From: Cyrtodaria siliqua | Lineage: Eukaryota; Mollusca; Bivalvia; Adapedonta; Hiatellidae | DNA length: 64,000 nucleotides | Assembly (NCBI GenBank): GCA_037043455.1 | Contig: JAWPHD010000233.1 | Coordinates: 1 to 64,000, forward strand | Reading direction: 5' to 3' | Part shown: piece by piece, positions 9,495 to 18,800 of the stretch | Numbering within the stretch: position 1 is the stretch's first letter | Layout of the letters: every line of letters begins with the position of its first letter | The notes under the pieces: generated by a model | Told to the model about the DNA's origin: nothing | Database searches by the model: none | What the model saw: the letters and a program-made list of their open reading frames with translations, nothing else | Position numbers and translations under genes: made by a program

Positions 9495-10760
9495 ATGTCA
9501 GCTTACGGAAACAAACTCAACCCTCATAGAAAACTAAGAGAACCTCATGGTGCCAAAAGCATCCGCACAAGTGTAGTTATTACTAACAACCCTTCAACGA
9601 TAGACCAAAACCAGCAACTGCTTGTGAGATTTCCCAATCTAAGTACTAATGATGTGATAGTTCCACGTACTGCTCGTCTTGCCTTTGAAATAGAACTTAA
9701 AAGCAGAGACGTCAACGCTACTGTATACCAGAATCTGGGCAGAGCAATTGTGAAAAAAATGACAATCAGAATAAGTGGCAACGAAGTCATGTCAATAGAT
9801 GACAGTGATATATATCACAGTTATGTAGATTTATGGAAAAGCCCTACCGAACGAATAAACATAGCTTACCAAGGTGTGGGTAAAGCAAACATGCTAAAAC
9901 ATAGAGTTGGCGCGGGAGATAAATCCTCAGACACCAAAGATGAAGCTATATCAGCAGCTTATGGAAATAGATTTTGTATTCCACTGGACTTTGACATGTT
10001 AGAAAGTCATATGCCATTTTATCAGGCGGGGCTTGGTGATAGGTTAGAATATGAATTAACGTTTAACGATTATAACAAAGTTATCAAAAGCAGTGATGCT
10101 GATACATCTTATGTAATAAAAAATATCTGCTTGGAATTTGATATGGTTAGTGATGTTAAATTAGCCAGACAAATAAGACAGCAAACCAATGGTAAGATGT
10201 CATTTATGTATGATCGTATCTTGCGACACAGAAAAATAATAGCAAACAAATCTGATACCCTTTGGAATATCAACATTAATGTACCAGCACGGAGCATGAA
10301 AGGTATTCTAATGCTGTTTGAAGACCCAGAAAGAACAGACACGGAATCCTTTTACAACCCAATGATTGAAAAGGTTGAAATGACAATAGAGGGCGTACCA
10401 AATCAGTTGTATAGTCAGGGCATGAGGGCTTATCAACATTGGGATGAAATCAACAAATATTTTGCCTTAACCTCAAAAAGAAACAAAGAGACAGACGTAG
10501 TAGCGAGGGACTTATACTTTACCCATGTTTCTCTTGAGACCTATCTAACAAAAGCATATGCTTTGTGGCTTGACCTTAGAACATGTGATGACAATTTATT
10601 ACACGGCAGTGGAAGAAGAATAGAAAACGGCAGTGAAGGCATAACGATACTCATAAATAAAAAAGCTGATGCAGATCAACTTTTAAATATTTATCTATAT
10701 ATAATACAAGATGCGCAAATCAATTTCGAAGATGGAAGATTCAAGGAAGTACGATACTAA
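9495..10760 (+). CDS. MCP: Major capsid protein (double jelly-roll, Polinton hexon)
   Basis: 421 residues, intact. Recognised as the Polinton double jelly-roll MCP by segments such as MSAYGNKLNPHRKLREPHG, TNNPSTIDQNQQLLVRFPNL, FCIPLDFDMLESHMPFYQ, LGDRLEYELTFNDY and NVPARSMKGILMLFEDPE, and by the C-terminal LDLRTCDDNLLHGSGRRIEN. Trimers of this fold build icosahedral capsids in adenoviruses and their relatives. It is one of the best preserved genes of the element. It heads a plus-strand run to 13787 and its last 29 bases overlap the ATPase gene if that starts at 10732. Family assignment is firm; assembly into particles is inference. Confidence 0.92.
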   Translation: MSAYGNKLNPHRKLREPHGAKSIRTSVVITNNPSTIDQNQQLLVRFPNLSTNDVIVPRTARLAFEIELKSRDVNATVYQNLGRAIVKKMTIRISGNEVMSIDDSDIYHSYVDLWKSPTERINIAYQGVGKANMLKHRVGAGDKSSDTKDEAISAAYGNRFCIPLDFDMLESHMPFYQAGLGDRLEYELTFNDYNKVIKSSDADTSYVIKNICLEFDMVSDVKLARQIRQQTNGKMSFMYDRILRHRKIIANKSDTLWNININVPARSMKGILMLFEDPERTDTESFYNPMIEKVEMTIEGVPNQLYSQGMRAYQHWDEINKYFALTSKRNKETDVVARDLYFTHVSLETYLTKAYALWLDLRTCDDNLLHGSGRRIENGSEGITILINKKADADQLLNIYLYIIQDAQINFEDGRFKEVRY

Positions 10761-11382
10761 ATATTCTAAATATCCACAAAGTGCCATTATCTGCGGTCAG
10801 ACAGGCTGCGGCAAAACAGAGTTTGTTCTTGACATACTTGAACAAGAGTATGTTGGAGTTTTTGAACATATAATTATATTGTGTCCAACCATAGAGTGGA
10901 ACGAGGCTTATAAAAATAGACCCTGGATAGGAGATGTGAGAAACCCGAGAGATAAAAATATAATAATTGTCAATCCCGTGAGCAACGACAAAGAAATGCT
11001 ACAAGAACTGTTGCGTTTATTTTTCAAACAATATGCCTGCCAGCCTACATTATACATCATTGATGATTGCTCCGCCACAAAAGAATTAACAAAGAAAAAA
11101 GATATGTTATCAGAGTTGGCATTCTCCGGTCGTCACGCCAAACAATCAGTATGGGTCATTTCACAGAGATATAATGCTGTATTGAAAGATTTGCGGGAGC
11201 AAGCAAAATGGTTGTGTATGTTTTACACCAAGGACAGAGATAGTTATGAAAATTGTTTGAGAGAAAATGATGTTATTCCAACGCTGGAAGAGAGAACCAG
11301 AATAAGAAAAGCTTTAGCAAAGACTAAATATTCCAAGTTAATTTTGAGGACTGACCAACCCACTGGTTATTGGGTTGAATAA
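10732..11382 (+). CDS. ATP: A32/FtsK-HerA-type genome-packaging ATPase
   Basis: 216 residues from the ATG at 10732 (an in-frame ATG at 10711 would add seven). P-loop GQTGCGKT sits near residues 22-29, a Walker B-like LYIIDD near 107-112, then SGRH and a WVISQ segment typical of this superfamily. Such ATPases pump DNA into preformed capsids; in Polintons the gene is usually adjacent to the MCP, as here. The frame is intact and overlaps the end of MCP, arguing for tightly coupled expression, by an unknown mechanism in a eukaryotic cell. Family assignment is strong. Confidence 0.9.
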   Translation: MEDSRKYDTKYSKYPQSAIICGQTGCGKTEFVLDILEQEYVGVFEHIIILCPTIEWNEAYKNRPWIGDVRNPRDKNIIIVNPVSNDKEMLQELLRLFFKQYACQPTLYIIDDCSATKELTKKKDMLSELAFSGRHAKQSVWVISQRYNAVLKDLREQAKWLCMFYTKDRDSYENCLRENDVIPTLEERTRIRKALAKTKYSKLILRTDQPTGYWVE

Positions 11383-11455
11383 TTTTTAACAGCATGTTGC
11401 TAATTTATTTGAACTTGTTACTCCCAATTAAGAGTTTGGAGTACTAGATTAAAAA

Positions 11456-11965
11456 ATGAGGTTTTATCGATTTTTTCTACATTGTAGCAAACGAGAAACT
11501 AATAAGGAAAGAAGGAGGCAGTTGGAGCTTTTAGGTTTTGGAAAATGTGGTATGATCCTGGATGACCCAGATGGAACGTCTACGCTTGTGACGGATCGCG
11601 GGAGTTTTAAAATACCTTCCATGTACACGGATGAATCCAGAAATTTCCTCAACAAGCTATTGTGGACCGAGGACCCTGACTTTTCCAGGATGGAGCAAGA
11701 TATAAAGGACTCCATGAAGCTGTGGAACAACGTAAAAAGGAGGGACAAACTGAAGATAATTGACAAGTACGTGCTTGGGTTGGAGTGCGACATCAAGGAA
11801 AAGAAACTTATAAAAAGTGTCATCACAATAGCATTAAATTTAAGGATGATACAAACTAATGATATCACCTATCAGGATTTTGAGATTAAAAACATAGATG
11901 GTACATTCGATGGGGAATATTTTTCAAAATTGAGTAATGCTAATAGCAATGCTAACAGCAAATGA
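11456..11965 (+). CDS. Conserved Polinton protein of unknown function; C-terminus made of minisatellite
   Basis: 169 residues, basic N-terminus (LHCSKRETNKERRRQLELL), then GFGKCGMILDDPDGTSTLVT, a helical central region with LLWTEDPDFSRMEQDIKDSM and RRDKLKIIDKYVLG, and IALNLRMIQTNDITYQDFEI. I know similar unnamed proteins next to the ATPase in related elements. The last ten or so residues (SNANSNANSK) and the stop codon lie in the 32-bp repeats beginning at 11933, so the original C-terminus has probably been replaced. Function unknown. Confidence 0.7.
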   Translation: MRFYRFFLHCSKRETNKERRRQLELLGFGKCGMILDDPDGTSTLVTDRGSFKIPSMYTDESRNFLNKLLWTEDPDFSRMEQDIKDSMKLWNNVKRRDKLKIIDKYVLGLECDIKEKKLIKSVITIALNLRMIQTNDITYQDFEIKNIDGTFDGEYFSKLSNANSNANSK

Positions 11966-12118
11966 GTAATGCTAATAGCAATGCTAACAGCAAATGAGTA
12001 ATGCTAACAGCATTACTCATAGCAAATGAGTAATGCTAATAGCAATGCTAACAGCAAATGAGTAATGCTAACAGCAAATGAGTAATGTAATAACAATGCT
12101 AACAGCAAATGAGTAATG
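11933..12118 (+). repeat. Minisatellite, 32-bp unit with shorter variants
   Basis: The unit AGTAATGCTAATAGCAATGC plus TAACAGCAAATG (32 bases) starts at 11933 and 11965 and then alternates with shortened units of about 20 bases to 12118. Copies near 12010 include a locally inverted piece (CATTACTCATAGC). The array contains the stop codon of the upstream gene and the start codon of the next, so it separates the two genes and feeds sequence into both ends. Confidence 0.9.
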
Positions 12119-12352
12119 GTAATAGAAAAAATAGCATTGTTAATAACAATGCTATTAACAATACTAACCATTACTAGTTGTGTGGTAAATATCGCAGCTG
12201 GTTGTTTCGTATTTTATGTTTATTCCAAAATAAAAAATAAAATGACTACTATAAAAATGAATGCGGAAGAACTATTACAAGGTATCATACTGGTAGATTC
12301 CACGGAACCAGATGAATCAAATCAACAAGAAACAAAAAAAGAAAGATTATAA
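12116..12352 (+). CDS. Small single-span membrane protein of the Polinton
   Basis: 78 residues: an N-terminal hydrophobic segment (about 5-35; LLITMLLTILTITSCVVNIA), a basic patch (KIKNKMTTIKMN) and an acidic hydrophilic tail. The ATG at 12116 overlaps the end of the minisatellite, so the native start could have been altered. No family recognised. A short piece of this gene (12145-12166) is copied in inverse orientation at 14464-14485. Confidence 0.5.
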   Translation: MVIEKIALLITMLLTILTITSCVVNIAAGCFVFYVYSKIKNKMTTIKMNAEELLQGIILVDSTEPDESNQQETKKERL

Positions 12353-12358
12353 GCCATA

Positions 12359-12760
12359 GTGGCTGGCGGTGGTAGTCGTCAATATTTGGGTAAAGACATA
12401 CAACTCACGACTATAGATAGCATGCCCCCAGATGAAATTAATAAACTTTACTGTAGATATGAAGCAAGACTTGGGGCAAGCATGGCTAAGACTTTAGGTA
12501 ATTATTTTATTAAGTTGTATGTGATGGGAGTATCAAAATATTTTAATATAACCAATCCACCAAAACTGATAGAAGATTTGGAGGAAGACCCATTTATTAA
12601 ACATGCTTTAACAAGTGCGTGTTGTGAGTTGTATTACAAGTATGGAATGTACTTAGCGCCATTTACAGCAATGCCGACAACTGTTCGACATATTGATTTT
12701 AATAAAAATAAAAATGTCGATAATAAAAATGAAGAACCAAGTGGAGAACCAAGAGAGTGA
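12359..12760 (+). CDS. Conserved small Polinton protein lacking an ATG at the expected start
   Basis: The conserved reading begins AGGGSRQYLGKDIQLTTIDS and continues MPPDEINKLYCRYEARLGAS, ending in a hydrophilic tail at 12760 (about 134 codons). The codon at the expected start is GTG (12359). The first in-frame ATG is at 12422, which would drop the first 21 residues. Either the start was lost or initiation is internal. I know the helical domain as a recurrent unnamed Polinton protein. The last 32 bases overlap the next gene. Bases 12426-12450 recur inverted at 14597-14621. Confidence 0.65.
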   Translation: MAGGGSRQYLGKDIQLTTIDSMPPDEINKLYCRYEARLGASMAKTLGNYFIKLYVMGVSKYFNITNPPKLIEDLEEDPFIKHALTSACCELYYKYGMYLAPFTAMPTTVRHIDFNKNKNVDNKNEEPSGEPRE

Positions 12761-13079
12761 AGTTGATACACAATCTGTTAAACAACAAAATCCAAAACGA
12801 GTAAAAGCTGGAAAAAAAGGAGCAGCAGCAAGGAAGGCGAAGCGTTTGCTTCAAGATGCACAGGATACACAAGATGCAGGACAGATAACAAAAGTACCAA
12901 GAGGTGAAGAGGAATCAGAAAAATTCAAAATAAATGTATACACAAATTATATTCCACCGATTTTATTAGTAGGCTTTGCTGGTTTGGGTTTGTATATTTA
13001 TAACAAGAAATCGGTAGCACCACCTGTAGCTGTGCAACCTGTTCATGTTGCACCAAAAGACCCGTTTGATTTTTATTTA
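12729..13079 (+). CDS. Basic/membrane protein of the Polinton, 3' end uncertain
   Basis: About 117 residues from the ATG at 12729: a hydrophilic basic N-terminal half (KQQNPKRVKAGKKGAAARKA) and a C-terminal transmembrane helix (about 78-95; IPPILLVGFAGLGLYIYNKK) followed by a proline/valine tail. The open frame does not stop. It runs through a T-rich tract at 13080-13105 and into the next gene in frame, giving a 220-codon fusion reading that is probably accidental. The original stop seems to have been lost in, or displaced by, the T run. The lysine-rich domain could bind DNA or a capsid; this is not demonstrable. Confidence 0.55.
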
Positions 13080-13118
13080 TTTATTTTTTTTTTTTTTTTT
13101 TTTCATATTAAAAAAAAA

Positions 13119-13355
13119 ATGGCAGCAAGTATTGACGTAAAACAAATTGTAAATATGATGTATCACGCTGGAGTGGAAACACTTTTAACTGTTGGATATT
13201 CTGAGATTGGCAGAAAAGTACTAAAAAGACCAGCCCCTAAAGTGGATTTTAATATGGCAGATGTTGGGATGCTGTCTGTGGATATAATGTTAGCAATGGC
13301 TACAAAGGATATGTTGATTAAGCAAGGTATTATTCCTGCGGATATTATGAAATAA
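13119..13355 (+). CDS. Conserved 78-residue Polinton protein
   Basis: Starts at the ATG at 13119 after a T tract and an A tract (promoter-like) and reads MAASIDVKQIVNMMYHAGVE, then RKVLKRPAPKVDF and a hydrophobic helical C-terminus (MLSVDIMLAMATKDMLIKQG). Compact and intact. I know similar short proteins in cnidarian-type Polintons. A hydrophobic helix near residues 50-65 suggests membrane association. Function unknown. Confidence 0.7.
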   Translation: MAASIDVKQIVNMMYHAGVETLLTVGYSEIGRKVLKRPAPKVDFNMADVGMLSVDIMLAMATKDMLIKQGIIPADIMK

Positions 13356-13372
13356 AAAAATATATAAAAAAA

Positions 13373-13787
13373 ATGGCAAGCGCAGTAGCAATGATGATCG
13401 GTGGCGCATTAACAAACGCATTAGCATTTAGCGGTTTAAATTATTTCTTTTCAAAAATGGGAAGTCATTCAGATGAGGAAAGACAAAGGCATGACAAAGC
13501 CGTAGAACAATTGGAAGCAGCACAAGCGGCGTGGAATAAAAAAAGAGAGATTAGATTTTATTAATAAGCAACTGCAAAAAGAGCATCATGCAGGGCAGAC
13601 TTTTGATGATGTGGACCAAGCTATGAAACAGTATTATTACATAACTGGCAAACATTTGCTTTTGGAAGCGGAGCCCAAGTTGAGTGATTTTTATACACCA
13701 TCTCCGGATCAACAGAATAGAGAAATTACGTTTATTGTGGTGGGCATGGCTGCAACTGGATTTGTAGCGTACACATTGAGTTCATAG
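13373..13787 (+). pseudogene. Conserved small Polinton membrane protein, frameshifted in an A run
   Basis: The first 63 codons (13373-13564) read MASAVAMMIGGALTNALAFS, a hydrophobic N-terminus, then a charged helix (DEERQRHDKAVEQLEAAQAA). The conserved reading then moves by one frame in the A-rich stretch at about 13536-13548 and continues to the TAG at 13785-13787, including DFINKQLQKEHHAG, KLSDFYTPSPDQQNREITFI and a C-terminal hydrophobic segment. The downstream frame has no good start of its own, so this is one gene with an indel in a homopolymer, or a sequencing error there. Two hydrophobic ends suggest a membrane protein. Confidence 0.65.
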
Positions 13788-13870
13788 TTTAAAACTATAA
13801 AAAATAGTTTTAAACTCTAAGTATGTTTACTTTGCCAGGTCTAAGCTGCGGCGGTCTCATCTTCGTTATT

Positions 13871-14413
13871 TCACTTTTTTCGTTTAACAACCACCTCCTT
13901 TTTTTGTTTAAACAAGACTTCAGCATCCTCGCTATCAGAGTCGCTATCTTTTTCAGACTCACTGACGGGGGCGATATCCTCACTTTCAGCCTCGCTCTCA
14001 GACTCGGATACTGTCTTGGCGTGACTCTTTTTCTCTGTCTTAGCGTGACTCATTTTCTCTGTCTTGGCGTGGCTCTTTTTCTTTTTCTTTTTCGGTTCTC
14101 CACTTTTCGGAATGACTAAGTCATATGCATGATAGCTATGTTTGTTCTTAGTTGGTTTCAATCCAAGTGGTCGCACATAATATGGTGGTTCTACACTTGC
14201 CTCCTTTATTTTATCTTTGAGATGATCAGGCGCCCATACCTCACTGTTGTCTGATAATGTTAATATCATGGATGGACCATATTGAGTTTTCACTATTTTT
14301 GTATCCGTAATAGCGTATAATTTATTCTTTTCCAAGTCGGTCCATTTCTTTGTGCTATTTTCTGATTTTTGCGCTTGCGCTTGAAGCAGTTCATCAAATC
14401 GTGCAGTGTCCAT
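13871..14413 (-). CDS. Putative OB-fold-like DNA-binding protein with acidic/basic tail
   Basis: 180 residues. The N-terminal globular part (about 1-90) includes WTDLEKNKLYAITDTKIVKT, QYGPSMILTLSD and EVWAPDHLKDKI. Its strand pattern resembles small OB-fold single-strand-binding proteins of invertebrate mobile elements. The tail has lysine runs, three KSHAKTE-like repeats and a Ser/Glu/Asp-rich segment typical of casein-kinase substrates, ending in basic residues. It would suit binding single-stranded DNA during protein-primed replication, but OB-fold membership is inference. The start is preceded by TTATATAGTATATATAT, shared with its paralogue at 14897. Confidence 0.6.
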   Translation of the reverse strand: MDTARFDELLQAQAQKSENSTKKWTDLEKNKLYAITDTKIVKTQYGPSMILTLSDNSEVWAPDHLKDKIKEASVEPPYYVRPLGLKPTKNKHSYHAYDLVIPKSGEPKKKKKKSHAKTEKMSHAKTEKKSHAKTVSESESEAESEDIAPVSESEKDSDSDSEDAEVLFKQKKEVVVKRKK

Positions 14414-14445
14414 TATTTTATATAGTATATATATTTTCTTAACCC
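14414..14445 (-). promoter_or_regulatory. TATATAGTATATAT promoter box of the 13871-14413 gene
   Basis: ATTTTATATAGTATATATAT lies directly against the start codon. The same box occurs between the paralogue and the integrase at 14898-14922. A shared proximal box next to two paralogous starts points to a real promoter or leader signal duplicated with the gene. Confidence 0.45.
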
Positions 14446-14454
14446 ATTTTCAAA

Positions 14455-14645
14455 AATTGTTAATAGTATTGTTAATAGCATTGTTTTCCAAAAGTCTGGA
14501 ATGACTAAGTCATATGCACTATGAATGTCTGGAATGACTAAGTCATATGCACTATGAATGTCTGGAATGACTAAGTCATATGCACTATGAATGTCATAAA
14601 GTTTATTAATTTCATCTGGGGCCATGCTATATATATGATAGCTAT
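14455..14645. repeat. Patchwork of short inverted copies from other Polinton genes plus a 33-bp triplet repeat
   Basis: Three tandem 33-base copies starting at 14494, 14527 and 14560 (unit GTCTGGAATGACTAAGTCAT and 13 more bases) derive from the region 14108-14128 of the OB-like gene. On one side, 14464-14485 is a 22-base exact inverse copy of 12145-12166. On the other, 14597-14621 is a 25-base exact inverse copy of 12426-12450. The block replaces the C-terminal part of the truncated paralogue. It looks like repeated template switching. Confidence 0.85.
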
Positions 14646-14897
14646 TTTTTTTTTCAATTCAAGTGGTCGAATATAATATGGTGGTTCTACACTTGCCTCC
14701 TCTATTCTATCTTTGAGATGATCAGGCGCCCATACTTCACTGTTATCTGATAATGTCAATACCATGAATTGATCATGGTAAAAATCCAGTATTTTTGTAT
14801 TTGTAATAGTGTATATTTTATTTATTTCCAAGTCTGCCAATGTCTTTGTGCTATTATATTGCTCTAAGAGCAGTTCATTAAATTGTGCAGTTTCCAT
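14571..14897 (-). pseudogene. Diverged, truncated paralogue of the OB-like protein
   Basis: 108 codons are open. The first 80 or so align with the 13871-14413 protein: METAQFNELLLEQ, TLADLEINKIYTITNTKILD, LTLSDNSEVWAPDHLKD and EASVEPPYYIRPLEL. The alignment then ends and the frame runs into the patchwork at 14571-14645, giving an unrelated tail. The Lys/Ser/Glu-rich tail of the full-length copy is missing. It may be an inactive tandem duplicate or a short functional variant holding only the folded domain. The start is 25 bases from the divergent integrase start. Confidence 0.7.
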
Positions 14898-14922
14898 TTT
14901 TTATATAGTATATATATATAAA
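14898..14922. promoter_or_regulatory. 25-base divergent promoter between OB paralogue and integrase
   Basis: TTTTTATATAGTATATATAT followed by ATAAA lies between two start codons facing away from each other. The TATATAGTATATAT core is shared with the box at 14414-14445. It must serve both genes if both are transcribed. Confidence 0.55.
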
Positions 14923-15833
14923 ATGGAAAAGATTTATTACAGCCCACAAGGATATTGGAGAGGTTACACAGCAGTTAAAAAATTAGCAAAAGAGGCTGGT
15001 GTCAGTAAGAAACAGGCCTTAGAATTTTTAAAGAAACAAGCTGTGTGGCAGATTTATTTACCCGCACCAAAGAAAATAATTAGACCCAGGTTTGATTTTC
15101 TATTAAGAATGGAGTGCATCAAGCTGATTTGTTATTTCTGCCGCATGACACTTTTGGCTTTGGTCGTGGTCGCAAGACATATAAATATGCGTTAACTGTG
15201 GTTGGTATTGCGAGTAGATACAAAGAAGCAGAGCCGCTGACTTCCAAGAATAGCAAAGAAGTTGCCCAAGCATTTGAAAATATATACAGTCGACATCTAA
15301 AATATCCAAAGTTATTACAAGTGGATCCAGGCAGAGAATTCATGGGTGCAGTATCACAGTTGATGGTCAAACATAATGTAAATATCAGACGGGGCAGAAC
15401 AGAGATACACAGAGATCAAGCTATAGTGGAAAGATTTAACAGAACATTAGCTGAAAGATTGTTTGGTTATCAGAATGCTAAGGAAATGGATTCGCAAAAA
15501 CGCAACAGAGAGTGGGTAAAGAGATTACCAGAAGTTGTCAAAGCCATAAATGTGGAGACAAAAAAGCCCCCTCCTGTTGAAACAAAAATATTAAAAGGTG
15601 ATCCTATCTGTATGAATGCAAGTGTAAGATATTTATATCAACCCGGGGAACAAGAAGGTGGAAGACGCAGAGCAACTGATCCAATGTGGAGTGTAGATAT
15701 TGACAAGATTGATAGTTATATGGTGACACAAGGCATAAGAGTTTATTATTTAAAAGCACCAGCGCCTCAAAGAGGATTTGTCAAAGAAGAATTACTTATT
15801 GTTCCTGCTGATACCAAAATTCATAAGTTTTGA
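14923..15833 (+). pseudogene. INT: Polinton integrase (retroviral-type, DD35E), frameshifted
   Basis: The N-terminal domain starts at the ATG at 14923 (YYSPQGYWRGYTAVKKLAKE; VWQIYLPAPKKIIRPRFD). At about 15095-15112 the reading moves by one frame and the catalytic core continues to 15833. The catalytic triad is visible: D in HQADLLFLP, D in LLQVDPGREFMG and E in DQAIVERFNR, with 35 residues between the second D and the E. The C-terminal end GFVKEELLIVPADT is typical of Polinton integrases; I see no chromodomain after it. The enzyme joins element ends to target DNA and gives the 6-bp duplication. With the frameshift no full-length enzyme is expected. The 3' end overlaps the convergent polymerase gene by 13 bases. 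Confidence 0.9.
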
Positions 15834-18800
15834 TAAAACCCATATGCATCAGTTGTAATTCCATCTTCTCGAATGTATCTTTTAGTGTAAAATGGTGACA
15901 GTGTTACTTTGTTTACTGTTATGCCATATATTTGATGCTTTTTCGATCGTATCATATTCATTTCATGGATGTATTTTTTCTTCTTAAACAATGCATCCTT
16001 GTAGTTCTCAAAGTTGATATGTTTTTGGATTACATACTTTTTTACTCCCTTTGCTTTCTTAATAATCTGCTCATCCGCTCTCAAAATAGAATATAGCTTG
16101 GGTCTTAATCCAATATACTCAACTATAGGAACACCAGCACATTCATCTTTCATTTTACCTAATACTTTTTTGTTTGTATCATCGTGCATTGGGTGATTTT
16201 GAGGATAATCACTTAGATCATACTCATCTTTCATTTCAACCATGTCTTTGTATGCGTCTTCCGTTTTGATGTCTACCAGTAGGCTGTCAGTGTCTGTGTA
16301 TAATAAAGTACAGCCATCTCCGTACCTTTTCTTCAGGGTATTATAGTACCAGTCATACATCATGTACTTTGATAAATCCAAGACTGCCATCCCAACATAA
16401 ATTGGTTTGTTTAATGTTAATTTCGTTTTGTTTACATGTAATGCCGACAATTCATCTGAAAATGTTATCCGCCTGTTAAAGTTGGGTTTAGCTATTATTC
16501 TTCTTATCTTTTCATTTTCAGAGCCGTCAGTTTTGACTAGTTTTATATCAGTTCGCTTGCGTATATTTTCCATTGTTTTGCCAAACACAGAGTTGTTCAT
16601 AAGTTTGTAAAAATCTTTTTCAAATTGTGATTTAGCTTTTTTCCTAAGTTCTGTGTTTAGGTTTATGTATGATGCCATCCATGGTTTTTCATTGAATTCT
16701 AATACTCTGTGGATTTTTGTTAATTTCATGCCTAATGATAAATACAACTCTAAATTTTTGTAGTGTAACACATATTTTTCTTTGTCCATAAGATTGGGGA
16801 CTAGTTGTTCTGTCATAACGTTATTTTCTAACAGATCTGTCTGGTATTCAGATAACCATACTTTTTTCACTGCTAATGTTTCCGGTGCAAGTGGATAATC
16901 ATTGTGAGATTCATGGAGTTCTTTTGGATATTCCAAATCCACTTCTAGAAAATATCCGTTTCCTTCTTTTGGCTTTGGCAACGTTTCTGTTTCCACCCAG
17001 TTAAAGCCAGAATATGGAAGTGGCTGACTCATTGACCACCCATAAAGATTATTTGCATCATAATACATTAAAAAGTTGTTTTCCTCGTTAGGGTTATAAT
17101 CAGCTACGTGTGGATTGTTTGCTTTGGCATATCGTTTTGATACCATACTAATTCCACCACGCATACCTTTTTCTACAAACAAGTGCTGGTCAATGTCTGT
17201 CAAAAGTTCTAAATCTATTTTAGAATGTTTAAGTAAAGCATCCCAAGATAATCCAGGTGCTGTGTAGTAATGCAAGGGATCGAGTTTATATGCCTTCATG
17301 CATGTTTTTCTGAAAGTTTGGAATACATCAGCCAACAAAGTTACATCCGTTTTTAGATATAAATCATGATAGTCTCCAAGAGTTTTACAGTTAAACTCTT
17401 TCCATATTTTTTGAGCATGTTCATAATATTCGGGACTTATACTTTCATCTGAGAGACTACTGTAAAACTTTTCTATAGGTGGTAATTGCGTTTCCTCAAA
17501 TCTTTCCACACTGTCCATATATTCGTATGGATAAACCCCTTTTCGTAAAAGTAGATCAGTTTTATCTGTAAAAGTTTTTTTGGTGAGTCTGAAATCCGAT
17601 TTGTCTGTTGCATCAACCAGCCTTTCTAAGGAAGATGCCATAAACTGAAAGCTATCCAAGAATCTAAGTTGTCCAACACTAAATGAAATATACTTTTCAG
17701 CGTTGTTTGGGATGCATGTAATACTACCTGTCATTTTATGTATTTTTTGCATGATGAGATGGCTATCATATCCTTTGAGGTTATGAAATACAACAGGGAT
17801 GGTTGTTTTACCTGGTTTTATTTTCAGTTTCAGGTTACAGTCTTTATGTGCTGCGCCTCTGTATTCACCTGTAAAATGACAGTGGTCTCTTACTTTACCG
17901 CTTCCAATTTCATTCTCACATATCCAACAGTGTGTTGCTTTTTCATGATCTTTCTCATTTTGCCGCGTCATAATTAAGGGTTTTGGGTGATCAAATATTT
18001 TATTAATGTTGTTTTTTTCACATTCTAAGTGATTTAAAAACTTTTCAACAACATCTTCACCTCTGTAAATAACAGGTTCTTCAGCTTTGCCATCATATCT
18101 GATAACCTGGTATCCAAACCCGCAAGCTTCGTGTACATTTTGAATTTCAGATTTTTTTCCAAATTTAGTCGATTGCGGCTGGATTGTACTCTCAAAATCA
18201 GCATATATTGCATAAGGCACATGCATCTGATTTTGATGATTTTTAAATTGTATGTGACCTTTTTGCGGCATTTCTATTCTGCAAGAATTTTTGTTGATAC
18301 CTTCACAGTCTTCTCTGTGTAAGTAGCCCTTTTCTAGAAAAGCCGTGAAGGCAACGATCGCAAAAGAAAGTTTGACCTTTATGTTTGTTTTGATCACAGA
18401 GTAGTCTATTCAGATTTTTAATCCAACTATAGTGATATTTTGTTATTTTTGTTGTTGGTTTGTCGGGATAATCATCAGGGTCATAGTTGTCATCTATGAA
18501 TCCTTCTTCATTATTTGGATCATTCTCTGATTCTTCTTCAACCTCAACGTCTTCAGATATTAAAAGCAGATTAATTCGCTCAATATCTTTTGGTTGTTCT
18601 GATATTTTATACGGGAAAACATTTACTTTTTTACTGTTCTCTGATGTGGTGTACCCGTAAACATTAATAGCAAGATTGTTTTGTTTTTCTACTTTGGAAA
18701 TTTGAGAAATTGGTGTAGGAAAGTCAATACCCTTTTTCTTTAAGAACTCTATACTAGGATATTTTGACAACCTGTCGGTGTGATCTGCGGCTGGATTTAA

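Noticed and set aside
12693..13355. Single 220-codon protein across the T-rich tract
   Set aside because: The tract encodes a run of Phe between two unrelated domains, and the second half has its own ATG after an A/T promoter-like stretch. It is better read as two genes with a lost stop.
14413..14625. 70-codon minus-strand frame with three DIHSAYDLVIP repeats
   Set aside because: It is made wholly of patchwork copies of other genes (33-bp repeats and inverse fragments), so it is not an independent gene.
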